A DNA stretch of 64,000 nucleotides from assembly GCA_964461535.1 (NCBI GenBank), contig CAYWUY010000002.1, forward strand, positions 47,014 through 111,013, written 5' to 3'. The stretch comes from Flavipsychrobacter sp964461535 (lineage in GTDB: Bacteria > Bacteroidota > Bacteroidia > Chitinophagales > Chitinophagaceae). The translations under genes were made by a program, and so were the position numbers. Below the pieces are notes generated by a model. The model was not told the DNA's origin. It saw only the letters and a program-made list of their open reading frames with translations, and searched no databases. Shown in pieces: positions 1 to 8,223 of the stretch. How positions within the stretch are numbered: the first letter of the stretch is position 1; each line of letters begins with the position of its first letter.

Positions 1-32
1 GTCCTCTTTTTTTTAGTATTAAAAGAGTAGTT

Positions 33-686
33 ATGAAAGCCATAGTGATAGGTGCAACCGGCATGACCGGTACTGCCTTAGTGCAAATGTTATTGGATAA
101 AAAAGATGTTGACCAAGTAGTGATATTGGTGAGGCGACCTTCGGGTAAACAGCATGAGAAGCTACAGGAGTACGTTGTGGATTTTGATGCCCCGGAAACC
201 TATAGGCAATATTTGAAAGGAGATGTGTTGTTTTCGGCAATGGGTACTACATTGAAAACGGCAGGCAGTAAAGAGGCACAGTATAAAATAGATTATACCT
301 ATCAGTATCAGGCTGCTGAAATGGCTGCCAATAATGGTGTTAAGATTTATGTATTGCTGTCGGCTGCCGGGGCTAAGCCGGATGCGGCAGTATTTTATTC
401 TAAGATGAAAGGTGAACTGGAGCGCGATGTAAAGAGGCTTTCGTTTCAGGCTATACATATAATAAAGCCAGGGATGTTGAAAGGGCCTAGGAAAGAGAAT
501 AGAGTAGGCGAGCGAATAGCAATACCCGTAATGGAAGCAATAGGTATGTTGCCGGGATTGAGGGCATTGAAACCCATATCTGACGTTGAAGTAGCTAGTG
601 CTATGTATAATGCAGCGAGTAGGCGGGTGGCAGGTGTGCAAGAATATGCATTGGGCGAGGTGTTTAAATTGGCAAATGGAGTGTAA
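33..686 (+). CDS. NAD(P)-binding SDR-like protein
   Basis: A 217-residue Rossmann-fold protein of the atypical short-chain dehydrogenase / NAD(P)H-binding group. The nucleotide-binding loop GATGMTG is at residues 8-14, and a YxxxK pair (Y122, K126, in YSKMKGELE) matches the SDR catalytic motif. Length and layout resemble the HTATIP2/YbjT-like oxidoreductases, whose substrates are mostly unknown. There is no signal peptide, so it is probably cytoplasmic. The ATG follows an AGAG purine run a few bases upstream. The gene is separated from the ThDP enzyme by about 140 bp with its own -7-like box, so it is probably a separate unit. The fold is clear; the reaction cannot be assigned. Confidence 0.85.
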   Translation: MKAIVIGATGMTGTALVQMLLDKKDVDQVVILVRRPSGKQHEKLQEYVVDFDAPETYRQYLKGDVLFSAMGTTLKTAGSKEAQYKIDYTYQYQAAEMAANNGVKIYVLLSAAGAKPDAAVFYSKMKGELERDVKRLSFQAIHIIKPGMLKGPRKENRVGERIAIPVMEAIGMLPGLRALKPISDVEVASAMYNAASRRVAGVQEYALGEVFKLANGV

Positions 687-752
687 GTGTTAGTTAAAGA
701 ATGCGTATTTATACGGTTTTTTTAATAAGTAGTAATATCAATAATATATATT

Positions 753-760
753 TAATTTTG
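753..760 (+). promoter_or_regulatory. Candidate -7 box (TAATTTTG) for the ThDP/amine oxidase unit
   Basis: The sequence matches the Bacteroidota primary-sigma -7 consensus TAnnTTTG and lies about 63 bp before the chosen ATG at 824. No clear TTG -33 element is seen at the expected distance, so this rests on one half of the promoter. Confidence 0.3.
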
Positions 761-823
761 AATTGTGGTTGTTGATTGTTAGATTTGAAATGCATACTAT
801 TTCTCACTAACAATCAAAATTTT

Positions 824-2605
824 ATGGCCACAACCACTGAAACTAAAAGATGGACGCGCGACTATGTGTTTGACGCGTTAAAAGACTTGGGCATACATTA
901 TATATTTGGTGTGCCGGGTACCAATGAAATTCCTATAATAGATGGTACCTCATATGAGGAGAATGATGTTAGGTACATAGAATGCCTGCATGAAAATATA
1001 GCTATGGGTGCAGCTATGGGGTCGGCAAGAATGACAGGGCTACCCGGTGTGGTTTTAGTGCACGTTACCCCAGGTATAGCACATGGTATAGGTAATTTAT
1101 TCAATGCACATAGATCTGAAGTGCCGTTGATAGTGCTGTGCGCGCAACAGCAAAATGAATTAGTAACACAGCAGCCACTACTAGCATCTAATCTAGTAGA
1201 TATAGCCAAGCAGTTTACCAAATGGGCACATGAAATACGCACACCCGAAGAAATACCTATGGTGTTGCAAAGNNNNNNNNNNNNNNNNNNNNNNNNNNNN
1301 NNNNNNNNNNNNNNNNNNNNNNNNNNNNNNNNNNNNNNNNNNNNNNNNNNNNNNNNNNNNNNNNNNNNNNNNGCTACCTTATTGGGTGCACCTGTGGTAT
1401 TGCAAAGTTTTAGCAGTTTAGCCAACTACCCTAATAACGACTACCACTGGCAAGGAGAATTGCCGGGTAGCCAAGCGGGCATACAAAATGTGTTTAGCGG
1501 GCATGATGTGGCATTATTACTAGGTTGGGGTGCGCAAGCACAGTTGGCTGTATTTAAGTATAGTGATGGTGCATTGATACCAGACGCTGTGAAGCAAGTA
1601 TACCTGACCAATAATACATGGGATATAGCCAAAAACTATTATGGAGAGTCGGCGATATTTGGAGACATAAAGGCCACTTTACCTATACTAAACAACTACT
1701 TAAAGCCTATAGCGTCTAAAGATGCAGAAGTGCGTAACAAAAACCTACAGGCATTAGCTGTTAAACGGGCTGCAAGCTGGGAGGCTTATCTACAGCAAGC
1801 TTATCAGCAGAAAGATGAAATATGGGCAGTAGTAATAGCACAAGCATTAAAAGAAGAAATAGAAAAAAGAAAGCTAGTAGATGATTATGTGTATGTGCAT
1901 GAAGCGGTGTCTGACGGAGCTCCATTTCAATTTTATTTGCCATTAGGCACTACGGGTGCAAAACCTATAAGCTACTATTGCGTGGCAGGTGGTTCACTAG
2001 GGTGGTCAATGCCGGCATCGCTAGGTGTAAAGCTAGAAGCTGACACCTGCCAAGGGATAGGAACTAAGCTAGTGATAAATGCAGTAGGTGATGGCTCGTC
2101 TTTATTTTATCCGCAAGTGTGGTGGACTGCCGCACATGAAAAGTTGCCCATACTATACATTATTACTAATAATCACGAGTATCATACACTACAATTGGGC
2201 TTGCAGCAAGTAATAGCCGCATATGGAAGTGCGCCGGGTTATAATTGGAATCCTAAAACTACAGACCCACCATACTTGAAGCTAGAGCGCCCGCATTTAG
2301 ATTTTGTAGGTTTAGCAAAAGCATTTGGTGGAGAAAGTGGAGAAGTAGTGTATACGCCAGATGCCGTAAAAGCTGCTATAGCTAGAGGTATAGACCATGT
2401 GTTGAACACTAATACATCGTATATACTAGATATGCGCATAGCAGGTAATACACCAACAGCACCATCTACACAATCAACTACGTTTAAAATGCCGATGCGC
2501 TATGCTATGCAGCCAGCAATAGATGTATTTCACGCATCGCACTCAAGAGATTTTTTACGTAGTGATTTTAATGATAAAGTAGATCACTTACCATCAATAT
2601 TTTAA
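824..2605 (+). CDS. ThDP-dependent decarboxylase/acyloin-forming enzyme (benzoylformate decarboxylase-like), interrupted by assembly gap
   Basis: A thiamine-diphosphate enzyme closest by eye to benzoylformate decarboxylase. PGTNE at 31-35 aligns with PGSNE of that enzyme (its Ser26 replaced by Thr33). Glu57 in LHENIAMG is the ThDP-activating glutamate. His80 in VLVHVTPG matches catalytic His70. The C-terminal half has the GDGSS...NN metal/ThDP motif and the YYCVAGGSLGW segment. I start at ATG 824 rather than an upstream alternative codon because MATTTETKRW begins the family-like fold. The 100-N gap removes the end of the N-terminal domain and the start of the middle domain. The product is expected to decarboxylate, or ligate, a 2-oxo acid. 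The next gene, 30 bp downstream, is an amine oxidase that could supply such an acid. Confidence 0.85.
   Translation: MATTTETKRWTRDYVFDALKDLGIHYIFGVPGTNEIPIIDGTSYEENDVRYIECLHENIAMGAAMGSARMTGLPGVVLVHVTPGIAHGIGNLFNAHRSEVPLIVLCAQQQNELVTQQPLLASNLVDIAKQFTKWAHEIRTPEEIPMVLQXXXXXXXXXXXXXXXXXXXXXXXXXXXXXXXXXXATLLGAPVVLQSFSSLANYPNNDYHWQGELPGSQAGIQNVFSGHDVALLLGWGAQAQLAVFKYSDGALIPDAVKQVYLTNNTWDIAKNYYGESAIFGDIKATLPILNNYLKPIASKDAEVRNKNLQALAVKRAASWEAYLQQAYQQKDEIWAVVIAQALKEEIEKRKLVDDYVYVHEAVSDGAPFQFYLPLGTTGAKPISYYCVAGGSLGWSMPASLGVKLEADTCQGIGTKLVINAVGDGSSLFYPQVWWTAAHEKLPILYIITNNHEYHTLQLGLQQVIAAYGSAPGYNWNPKTTDPPYLKLERPHLDFVGLAKAFGGESGEVVYTPDAVKAAIARGIDHVLNTNTSYILDMRIAGNTPTAPSTQSTTFKMPMRYAMQPAIDVFHASHSRDFLRSDFNDKVDHLPSIF
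1273..1372. other. Assembly gap (100 N)
   Basis: Exactly 100 unknown bases, the usual placeholder for a gap of unknown size. It lies within the ThDP enzyme. The left flank ends in the segment that precedes the GPV-x-LS strand of this family, and the right flank resumes at the LGAPV segment of the central domain. Known relatives have about 80 residues between these points, whereas 100 N gives only about 33. Confidence 0.97.
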
Positions 2606-2635
2606 TTTATTCACTCACAAATAGATATACACAAA

Positions 2636-4240
2636 ATGGCTAACACAGTAGATATCGCCATCATTGGCGCAGGAGTATCGGGCGTATACAGTGCCTGGAA
2701 ACTTAAACAGCAGTATCCTAGTAAAAATATAGTAGTATATGAAGGTGGCGACCACGTAGGAGGAAGGCTACTATCGGTAAAACCACCGCACATACCGGGT
2801 ATGGTAGCAGAGTTGGGTGGAATGCGCATACTAGAGAATAATCAGAAACTGATAGTACAGCTAATAGCAGATTTGAACAAGCAATTACCTGCAGACGAGC
2901 AAATTACTACTTATCCTTTTCCGGTAGACGAGCCGCAGAATATTGCTTATTTAAGAGGTGTTTATTTGCGCTTATCAGAGTTTACCAATAATCCGGATAA
3001 GGTGCCTTATAACTTATCTTTTTTGGAAAAAGGTAATACGCCCGGTACTATAATAGTAAATGCCATAGAGCAAATAGTGCCTGGTGTCACAGCAGCTGGG
3101 CTAACAGATGCACAAAGAAGAGAGATGACTAAAAATGCTCACTTTGACGGAGTACCATTATACCAGTGGGGATTTTGGAATTTGCTGTATAGAGTAATTA
3201 GTGGCGAAGCCTATCAGTTCAGCATGGATGCTGGTGGATATGATTCTACTTTAGTAAACTGGAATGCAGCAGATGCTATACCTTGGTATTTGTCTGACTT
3301 TGGTATAACACCAGAGTATAAAGGTTTTTGCAATGGCTTTCAGCAAGTGCCAATAGCGCTAGGTAATTTGTTTCAGCAGTTGGGTGGTACTATAGCTCTT
3401 AACTCGAAGTTAGAAGCCTTTGATTGGCAAGATGGTGCTTTTCAATTGACCATTAATGGTGAGCAAATAACAGCGGGTCAACTAATACTTGCAATGCCTC
3501 GCAGATCTTTAGACTTACTAATGCCTACATGCCCAATGCTACAAAGCATTAGTGGATTGATAAGCAGTGTAACACCAAGACCATTATTTAAGTTGTTTAC
3601 TACCTATGCTAGTCCGTGGTGGAGAGTAGCTGGCTACTATCAAAAAGATGGTACTTACGTGCCACTTGAGTCTGGCAGAACCGTTACTGACTTGCCTGTA
3701 AGACAAACCTATTACTGGCCTAATAGCGATGGTAGTCCGGCTGTGTCGGGACCTGCAATGCTATTGGCTAGTTATGATGATGGTACTAACATAGGCTTTT
3801 GGGATGGACTACGTCCTAAGCGTAGTGCTGCATGGAAGCTAGGTAACCATAGCCATATAGAAGATGCCTTTATAGGAGAAGGAGATGAAGTAGCAGAAAC
3901 GGCAGCTGCATCGGGTGTGCCACTGAACCAAACTTGGGGTGAATACAAAGCACCAAGAAGAATGGTAACAGAGCTTGCCAGACAATTAAGACAAGTGCAC
4001 AACCTAGATTATACGCCAATAGTGAAAAGTGCCGCATTTAGAGACTGGGGTGAAGATCCATTTGGTGGTGGCTGGAATAGCTGGAATATAGGCGTGAAAA
4101 GCTGGGAGGTAAGAGATAAAATAGTGCACCCAATAGCTGATAGAGAAATGTATATATGTGGTGAGGCCTATTCTGATGCCCAAGGCTGGGTAGAAGGTGC
4201 ACTGCAAACAGCAGATATAATGTTGAAGAATTTATTGTAA
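2636..4240 (+). CDS. Flavin amine oxidase (L-amino-acid oxidase/monooxygenase-like)
   Basis: A 534-residue FAD amine oxidase. The dinucleotide-binding GAGVSG is at residues 11-16, followed by a GGRLLSV segment and ELGGMRI, and the C-terminal FAD motif is GEAYSDAQGWVEGAL. This layout is that of L-amino-acid oxidases and tryptophan 2-monooxygenase/phenylalanine oxidase relatives, which turn an amino acid into an imine/2-oxo acid or an amide. No export signal is apparent. It follows the ThDP enzyme by 30 bp on the same strand, so the two are probably co-transcribed. A pathway of amino acid to 2-oxo acid to aldehyde or acyloin is therefore plausible. The substrate cannot be read from the sequence. 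Confidence 0.88.
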   Translation: MANTVDIAIIGAGVSGVYSAWKLKQQYPSKNIVVYEGGDHVGGRLLSVKPPHIPGMVAELGGMRILENNQKLIVQLIADLNKQLPADEQITTYPFPVDEPQNIAYLRGVYLRLSEFTNNPDKVPYNLSFLEKGNTPGTIIVNAIEQIVPGVTAAGLTDAQRREMTKNAHFDGVPLYQWGFWNLLYRVISGEAYQFSMDAGGYDSTLVNWNAADAIPWYLSDFGITPEYKGFCNGFQQVPIALGNLFQQLGGTIALNSKLEAFDWQDGAFQLTINGEQITAGQLILAMPRRSLDLLMPTCPMLQSISGLISSVTPRPLFKLFTTYASPWWRVAGYYQKDGTYVPLESGRTVTDLPVRQTYYWPNSDGSPAVSGPAMLLASYDDGTNIGFWDGLRPKRSAAWKLGNHSHIEDAFIGEGDEVAETAAASGVPLNQTWGEYKAPRRMVTELARQLRQVHNLDYTPIVKSAAFRDWGEDPFGGGWNSWNIGVKSWEVRDKIVHPIADREMYICGEAYSDAQGWVEGALQTADIMLKNLL

Positions 4241-4286
4241 TGATATTTTCATTCTCACTCTTGCCATTTAATAAGCTAGACTGGTA

Positions 4287-4334
4287 AATAGACAAAAAAT
4301 CCCGGTTGTTATCGTGCAACTGGGATAGTCTATT
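4287..4334. terminator. Convergent terminator hairpin
   Basis: A long imperfect hairpin between the amine oxidase and the leftward PolX gene. The inner stem is ATCCCGGTTG/CAACTGGGAT (one G-T pair) and the outer arms are AATAGAC/GTCTATT. It can serve both converging genes. Confidence 0.7.
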
Positions 4335-4351
4335 TTAATACTAAAATGTAG

Positions 4352-6013
4352 TTAGCCAGTTATTTTCTTTTTATATCCTGCAATAAAATCCTGGAATTGA
4401 GCTAGAGAATAGCTACTTAAATTATGCTGTGCCGTTAGTCCTGCTTTTTGCGCAGCCAGTACGCCGAATAGCACATCTTTAAATCCTTCAGTGCTGTGTG
4501 CATCAGGGTTGATAGATAGCAATACTCCTTTTTCAACAGCATAACGAATCCATTTCCAATCTAAATCTAGACGGCGAGGATGTGCATTTATTTCTATAAC
4601 AACATGGTGTTGTGCGCAGGCATCAATAATAGTTTTATGGTCTAGAGGATAGCCTTCGCGTGATAATAATAGCCGCCCGGTAGGATGACCTAGTATAGTA
4701 GTATAAGGGTTGGCTATGGCAGTCATTACTCTTTCCATTGCCTTTTCTTTCGACATTTTTAAATTGCTGTGTACAGATGCTATAACAATATCGAATGTGC
4801 TTAATACCTGTGGTGTGTAGTCTAGGCTGCCATCGTTAAGTATATCGGCCTCTATGCTTTTGAATATCTTGAAATTGCCAAGTTTACTGTTTAGCGCATC
4901 AATCTCAGCATGTTGAGCGGCGATTCTTTCAGGTGTTAAACCATTAGCATAATAAGCTGCCTGAGAGTGATCGCTCATTACTAAATATTCAAAGCCTTGC
5001 TTGATAGCTGCATTAGCCATCTCTTCTATAGTATTGGCTCCATCGCTCCATTTAGAGTGGCTGTGTATAATGCTTTTTATGTCTTTTACTGTGATGAGTT
5101 CAGGCAATGAGTTTTTTGCTGCATCTACAAGGCTGTGTGCGTCGTTACGTAAGGCCGGGGCAATATAAGCAAGGTTATTATGAGTGAAAATTTCAGTTTC
5201 ACTGCTAGGGGCATCCGGCATGCTATACAGACTGTAGAAACTTTCTAAAAAATCTGGACTGCTAGATGTTTGGAATAGGGTTGTGTACCAGTTATTGTCA
5301 GTAGTGGTGTGGAATTTTATTTTAGGAAAGCCATCTACTTTAAGTGTAGGATAGTCCCATGAAACTGTTTCGCTATTGGGGAATGCGGCTGTAAGATTAG
5401 CCTCACTGGCATTGGTTAAAATATCAATACAGTCGGTAGTGTCTGCCTGCATTCTAATGGCGCCAGTATATTCAAATTTATTATCGGGCAGATTTTGAGA
5501 TAGTGCTTTAAGTACACCTTCAGCCATATTCATGGCTTCTGAATACAAAAAGAATCCTTGATTTTGCTTAATGTAGGCTATGTTCTGTAAGATGGCTGTT
5601 TGTGTTTTTTCTCCAAAGCCTTTAATACTTACCAGCCTATTTTCTACACAAGCATATTCAAGTTCTCCTACAGACTCTATGCCCATCTCTTTCCAAATAA
5701 TGGCTATTTTTTTAGGGCCTAGACCTTTTATTTGCATCATCTCAAGAATGCCTGGAGGTGTCGCTGCAATTAGTTTGTCTAGTTCGGCCATGTGGCCGGT
5801 ATTTATAAGCTGTAAGATTTTTTTGCCAGTACTGTCGCCAATGCCCTTCATGCTAAAAAGCTCTGCATCGCTCATAGTAGTAGCCTCGGCTGGAAGTTTT
5901 TCTATGTTATAAGCTGCAATACTGTATGATTTTACCTTGAAGCTATTTTCTCCATGTATATCCATTAGTTTGGACAAGAGTTCAAAATGCTCGGCTATTT
6001 GGCTGTTGGTCAC
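4352..6013 (-). CDS. polX: PolX-type DNA polymerase/PHP phosphoesterase with degenerate polymerase site
   Basis: A 553-residue protein with helix-hairpin-helix segments (GIGDSTGKK about 58-65, GLGPKK about 97-102, GFGEKT about 132-137), a polymerase-X core, and a C-terminal PHP domain from about residue 316. The PHP domain keeps HSHSKWSDG, SDHS, GHP, NAHPRR and NPDAHS metal-binding motifs. Bacterial PolX family members act in base excision repair and have 3'-5' exonuclease activity through PHP. Here the polymerase motifs are altered: the GS motif is GA (184-185), the first Asp of the DxD pair is Cys195 with Asp197 kept, and the third Asp is missing near 231-233. I use GTG 6013 because VTNSQIAEHF matches the family N terminus; the upstream ATG at 6109 lies in a terminator hairpin. 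Probably a PHP nuclease with a lost polymerase function. Confidence 0.88.
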   Translation of the reverse strand: MTNSQIAEHFELLSKLMDIHGENSFKVKSYSIAAYNIEKLPAEATTMSDAELFSMKGIGDSTGKKILQLINTGHMAELDKLIAATPPGILEMMQIKGLGPKKIAIIWKEMGIESVGELEYACVENRLVSIKGFGEKTQTAILQNIAYIKQNQGFFLYSEAMNMAEGVLKALSQNLPDNKFEYTGAIRMQADTTDCIDILTNASEANLTAAFPNSETVSWDYPTLKVDGFPKIKFHTTTDNNWYTTLFQTSSSPDFLESFYSLYSMPDAPSSETEIFTHNNLAYIAPALRNDAHSLVDAAKNSLPELITVKDIKSIIHSHSKWSDGANTIEEMANAAIKQGFEYLVMSDHSQAAYYANGLTPERIAAQHAEIDALNSKLGNFKIFKSIEADILNDGSLDYTPQVLSTFDIVIASVHSNLKMSKEKAMERVMTAIANPYTTILGHPTGRLLLSREGYPLDHKTIIDACAQHHVVIEINAHPRRLDLDWKWIRYAVEKGVLLSINPDAHSTEGFKDVLFGVLAAQKAGLTAQHNLSSYSLAQFQDFIAGYKKKITG

Positions 6014-6076
6014 AATAAGAGTATTTATAGTGGTAAAGATAAGTTTTGCTAAAGATAGCCGCCTAATAATTTGGAT

Positions 6077-6111
6077 AAAAAAAGTGCATTGCTTTTTGGG
6101 GCAATGCACTT
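6077..6111 (-). terminator. Rho-independent terminator of the outer membrane barrel gene
   Basis: Perfect 11-bp arms (AAGTGCATTGC / GCAATGCACTT) with an 8-base loop. On the minus strand the stem is followed by a run of seven T. It ends the gene at 6134-7078 and lies about 70 bp upstream of the PolX start. Confidence 0.85.
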
Positions 6112-6133
6112 AGATATATGAAAATAGAAGGTA

Positions 6134-7078
6134 TTATTTAGTAGTGCTTGGAGATGAGAACCAAGGATGTTGTTTGGTAGTAGGTAATATAAAGCCTGCT
6201 GTAAGAATTAAGATGTAGCTACCAAAATTGTGCTTAGCTGTACCACCTCCTGCTATTTTTAGGTTGCTGTAGCGAGCATAGTCGAACTTTTGAGCAAATT
6301 CCAGATAACCATACTTTAGGAAAGTAGCACGTACAGCAGTTTCAATACCTACATTCCAGCCGCCGAATTGAAAATGTGGATCGTTAGCAACGCCGAATAG
6401 TTTATTTTCTACATGTGGGATAACAGGACCAACACCTGCTTTACCTAAGAAATCTAAAGCCAAGTTGTTGCCTTTGTCGCGATAGATGCCCCAGCGCTTG
6501 ACGAAGTTGAACAACAAGAAGTTGGCACCATTATTTAAGAAATAGTAGAAACCGCTATCTTCTGAAAATAGTATATCACGATTTACATCTACACCATTTA
6601 CTCTGCCTCTAACATCTACACGTTGGTTGTTTTGGATAATGTATTTAGTATGTTCGAAATTGATTTCGAAACCCATATCTTGTTTCTCATTAAAGAAATA
6701 GCCTATTCTGTAGCTGTACTGCGGAATCGAGATGGGTTGTTTGAAAATGCTCTTATTATTCCAGCCCATATGGTCGTGACCTTTAACGCTTACCAATTCG
6801 TACTCGCTATTAAAGTCAGGTTGGTTAATGTGAATAGTAGATCTAGTATACCATTCTTGGTTATATCCCCAAGCAAAATATAAAGAGCCGCGTCTTTTCT
6901 TTTTTTCTTTAACTACTTCTCCGTCACTACCTTCTTCATTAGTATCGTTCTTGTCTTTTTCTGAATCGGTAGGCTGTTGGCTAGTAGATTGTGTGTTTTT
7001 TTCTTGAGCTGAAGCCTTGTAATTGATACCTGTGCCAAGTAAAGTAAGAAGTATTGCGGCGATTTTAATACGTTTCAT
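6134..7078 (-). CDS. Putative outer membrane beta-barrel protein
   Basis: A 314-residue exported protein. A signal peptide (MKRIKIAAILLTLLGTG, cut after KASAQ) is followed by a Ser/Thr/Asp/Glu-rich linker (about 25-60), a KEKKKRRG basic patch, and alternating hydrophobic/aromatic strands ending in an aromatic-rich C terminus, as in PorT/OmpW-like barrels of this phylum. I take ATG 7078 instead of the codon ten residues upstream because it begins directly with the signal peptide. It is 40 bp downstream of the unknown gene at 7119 and may be co-transcribed with it. The exact family and role are not recognised. Confidence 0.7.
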   Translation of the reverse strand: MKRIKIAAILLTLLGTGINYKASAQEKNTQSTSQQPTDSEKDKNDTNEEGSDGEVVKEKKKRRGSLYFAWGYNQEWYTRSTIHINQPDFNSEYELVSVKGHDHMGWNNKSIFKQPISIPQYSYRIGYFFNEKQDMGFEINFEHTKYIIQNNQRVDVRGRVNGVDVNRDILFSEDSGFYYFLNNGANFLLFNFVKRWGIYRDKGNNLALDFLGKAGVGPVIPHVENKLFGVANDPHFQFGGWNVGIETAVRATFLKYGYLEFAQKFDYARYSNLKIAGGGTAKHNFGSYILILTAGFILPTTKQHPWFSSPSTTK

Positions 7079-7118
7079 TGAAAATGTATCTATAAAAATT
7101 CGGCGCAAAGGTAATGTA

Positions 7119-7679
7119 TTATCTAATGATGCCGTTTATGATGCTAGTCATTAATGAATTGATATTAACTAATGTTTGTTGAAAGTCTTTACTGTATGTA
7201 GTTTGCATAATATCAACAGGTGTTATGTTTCTGCCATGACAAGAAATGGTAATTTCCTTTACGTCTCTGTATATAACTATAGTATAAGATGTGTTCTCTT
7301 CAGGTTTATCCATATTAGCTTCGTTAATAAGCATAAGCGTTATGGCAATAGCTTCTTTGCTATCTTCTTCGTACAGGTCGTATTCTAGCTTACTAATACG
7401 GAAGTGAAGTTGTGGAAGTACGGCAAAATTGCCACTGTTGGCTATGTGTATATAGTCGCCTTTATGAAGCCTTCGGTTGACAGGTTTGTTATGGCTGTCT
7501 AAGTGATTGAAATGTATATAGCTAAGTGTATAGTATTTGTTCCAATTGGTTATATGTAGTGCATTTTCTTCTGCAGTAGGGAAAAAGTCGGCGGCATCAT
7601 CGGCATCATTAAAGAATCGAGATTGGTAGAAATCGGTACTGGTGCCGATTTTTTGTGTGGGTATAAAATCGAAGTACAT
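7119..7679 (-). CDS. Hypothetical protein, 186 residues
   Basis: I do not recognise this protein. It has no signal peptide or membrane segment and is rich in Asp, Asn, Tyr and Ile. It appears as mixed alpha/beta with a long beta-rich middle (HKGDYIHIANSGNF, LHFRISKLEYDLYEED). An amphipathic C terminus (VNINSLMTSIINGIIR) might mediate self-association. It is divergent from the FKBP gene across about 100 bp and upstream of the barrel gene on the same strand, which suggests the two form a unit. The reading frame is clean with normal composition, so I regard it as a real gene. Confidence 0.6.
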   Translation of the reverse strand: MYFDFIPTQKIGTSTDFYQSRFFNDADDAADFFPTAEENALHITNWNKYYTLSYIHFNHLDSHNKPVNRRLHKGDYIHIANSGNFAVLPQLHFRISKLEYDLYEEDSKEAIAITLMLINEANMDKPEENTSYTIVIYRDVKEITISCHGRNITPVDIMQTTYSKDFQQTLVNINSLMTSIINGIIR

Positions 7680-7761
7680 AGGCGAGTTTTTGCAGAAGTA
7701 GCTAATAAAAAGTAACGCATATAAAAATATGCATAAATGTTTATTGGTAAGCCAAAAACCA

Positions 7762-7769
7762 TATTTTTG
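7762..7769 (+). promoter_or_regulatory. Candidate -7 box (TATTTTTG) for the FKBP gene
   Basis: Matches TAnnTTTG and ends 14 bp before the FKBP ATG. A TTG lies at 7744-7746, but the 15-bp spacing is shorter than usual. Confidence 0.35.
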
Positions 7770-7783
7770 ACAAAAAACTATAC

Positions 7784-8221
7784 ATGAGTTTAGCAGATCG
7801 TTTATTTAATATGAAATCGGAGAAATTGGCAGCGAATTTGAAAGCAGGGGAAGATTTTTTAGCAGAAAACAAAAAAAGAGATGGTGTGGTAGCATTAGCT
7901 AGTGGCCTACAATATGAGGTGTTAACTGAGGGTACAGGTAGTAAAAAGCCAACTGCTATGAATAGTGTAACCTGTCATTATCATGGAACGTTAATAGACG
8001 GGACTGTATTTGATAGTTCTGTAAAACGCGGGCAACCGGCTACTTTCCCACTTAATCAAGTAATTAAAGGTTGGACTGAGGGTGTGCAGCTGATGACTGA
8101 GGGTAGTAAGTTTCGCTTTTTTATACCGCCACATTTGGCTTATGGCGACAGACAAGTAGGTCCTACAATTGGTCCTAACAGTACATTGATATTTGATGTA
8201 GAACTTATAAGAATAGGATAG
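7784..8221 (+). CDS. FKBP-type peptidyl-prolyl cis-trans isomerase
   Basis: A 145-residue prolyl isomerase with an N-terminal FkpA/FklB-like helical leader (about 1-35) and one FKBP domain. The VTCHYHGTLIDGTVFDSS segment, the VIKGWTEGV core and the FFIPPHLAYGDR loop, with the closing strand STLIFDVELI, are all diagnostic. FKBPs assist folding at X-Pro bonds. There is no visible signal peptide, so this copy is probably cytoplasmic, although many relatives are periplasmic. Its stop is two bases before the TTG start of the HEAT-repeat gene, so the two are probably translationally coupled. Confidence 0.95.
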   Translation: MSLADRLFNMKSEKLAANLKAGEDFLAENKKRDGVVALASGLQYEVLTEGTGSKKPTAMNSVTCHYHGTLIDGTVFDSSVKRGQPATFPLNQVIKGWTEGVQLMTEGSKFRFFIPPHLAYGDRQVGPTIGPNSTLIFDVELIRIG

Positions 8222-8223
8222 TA

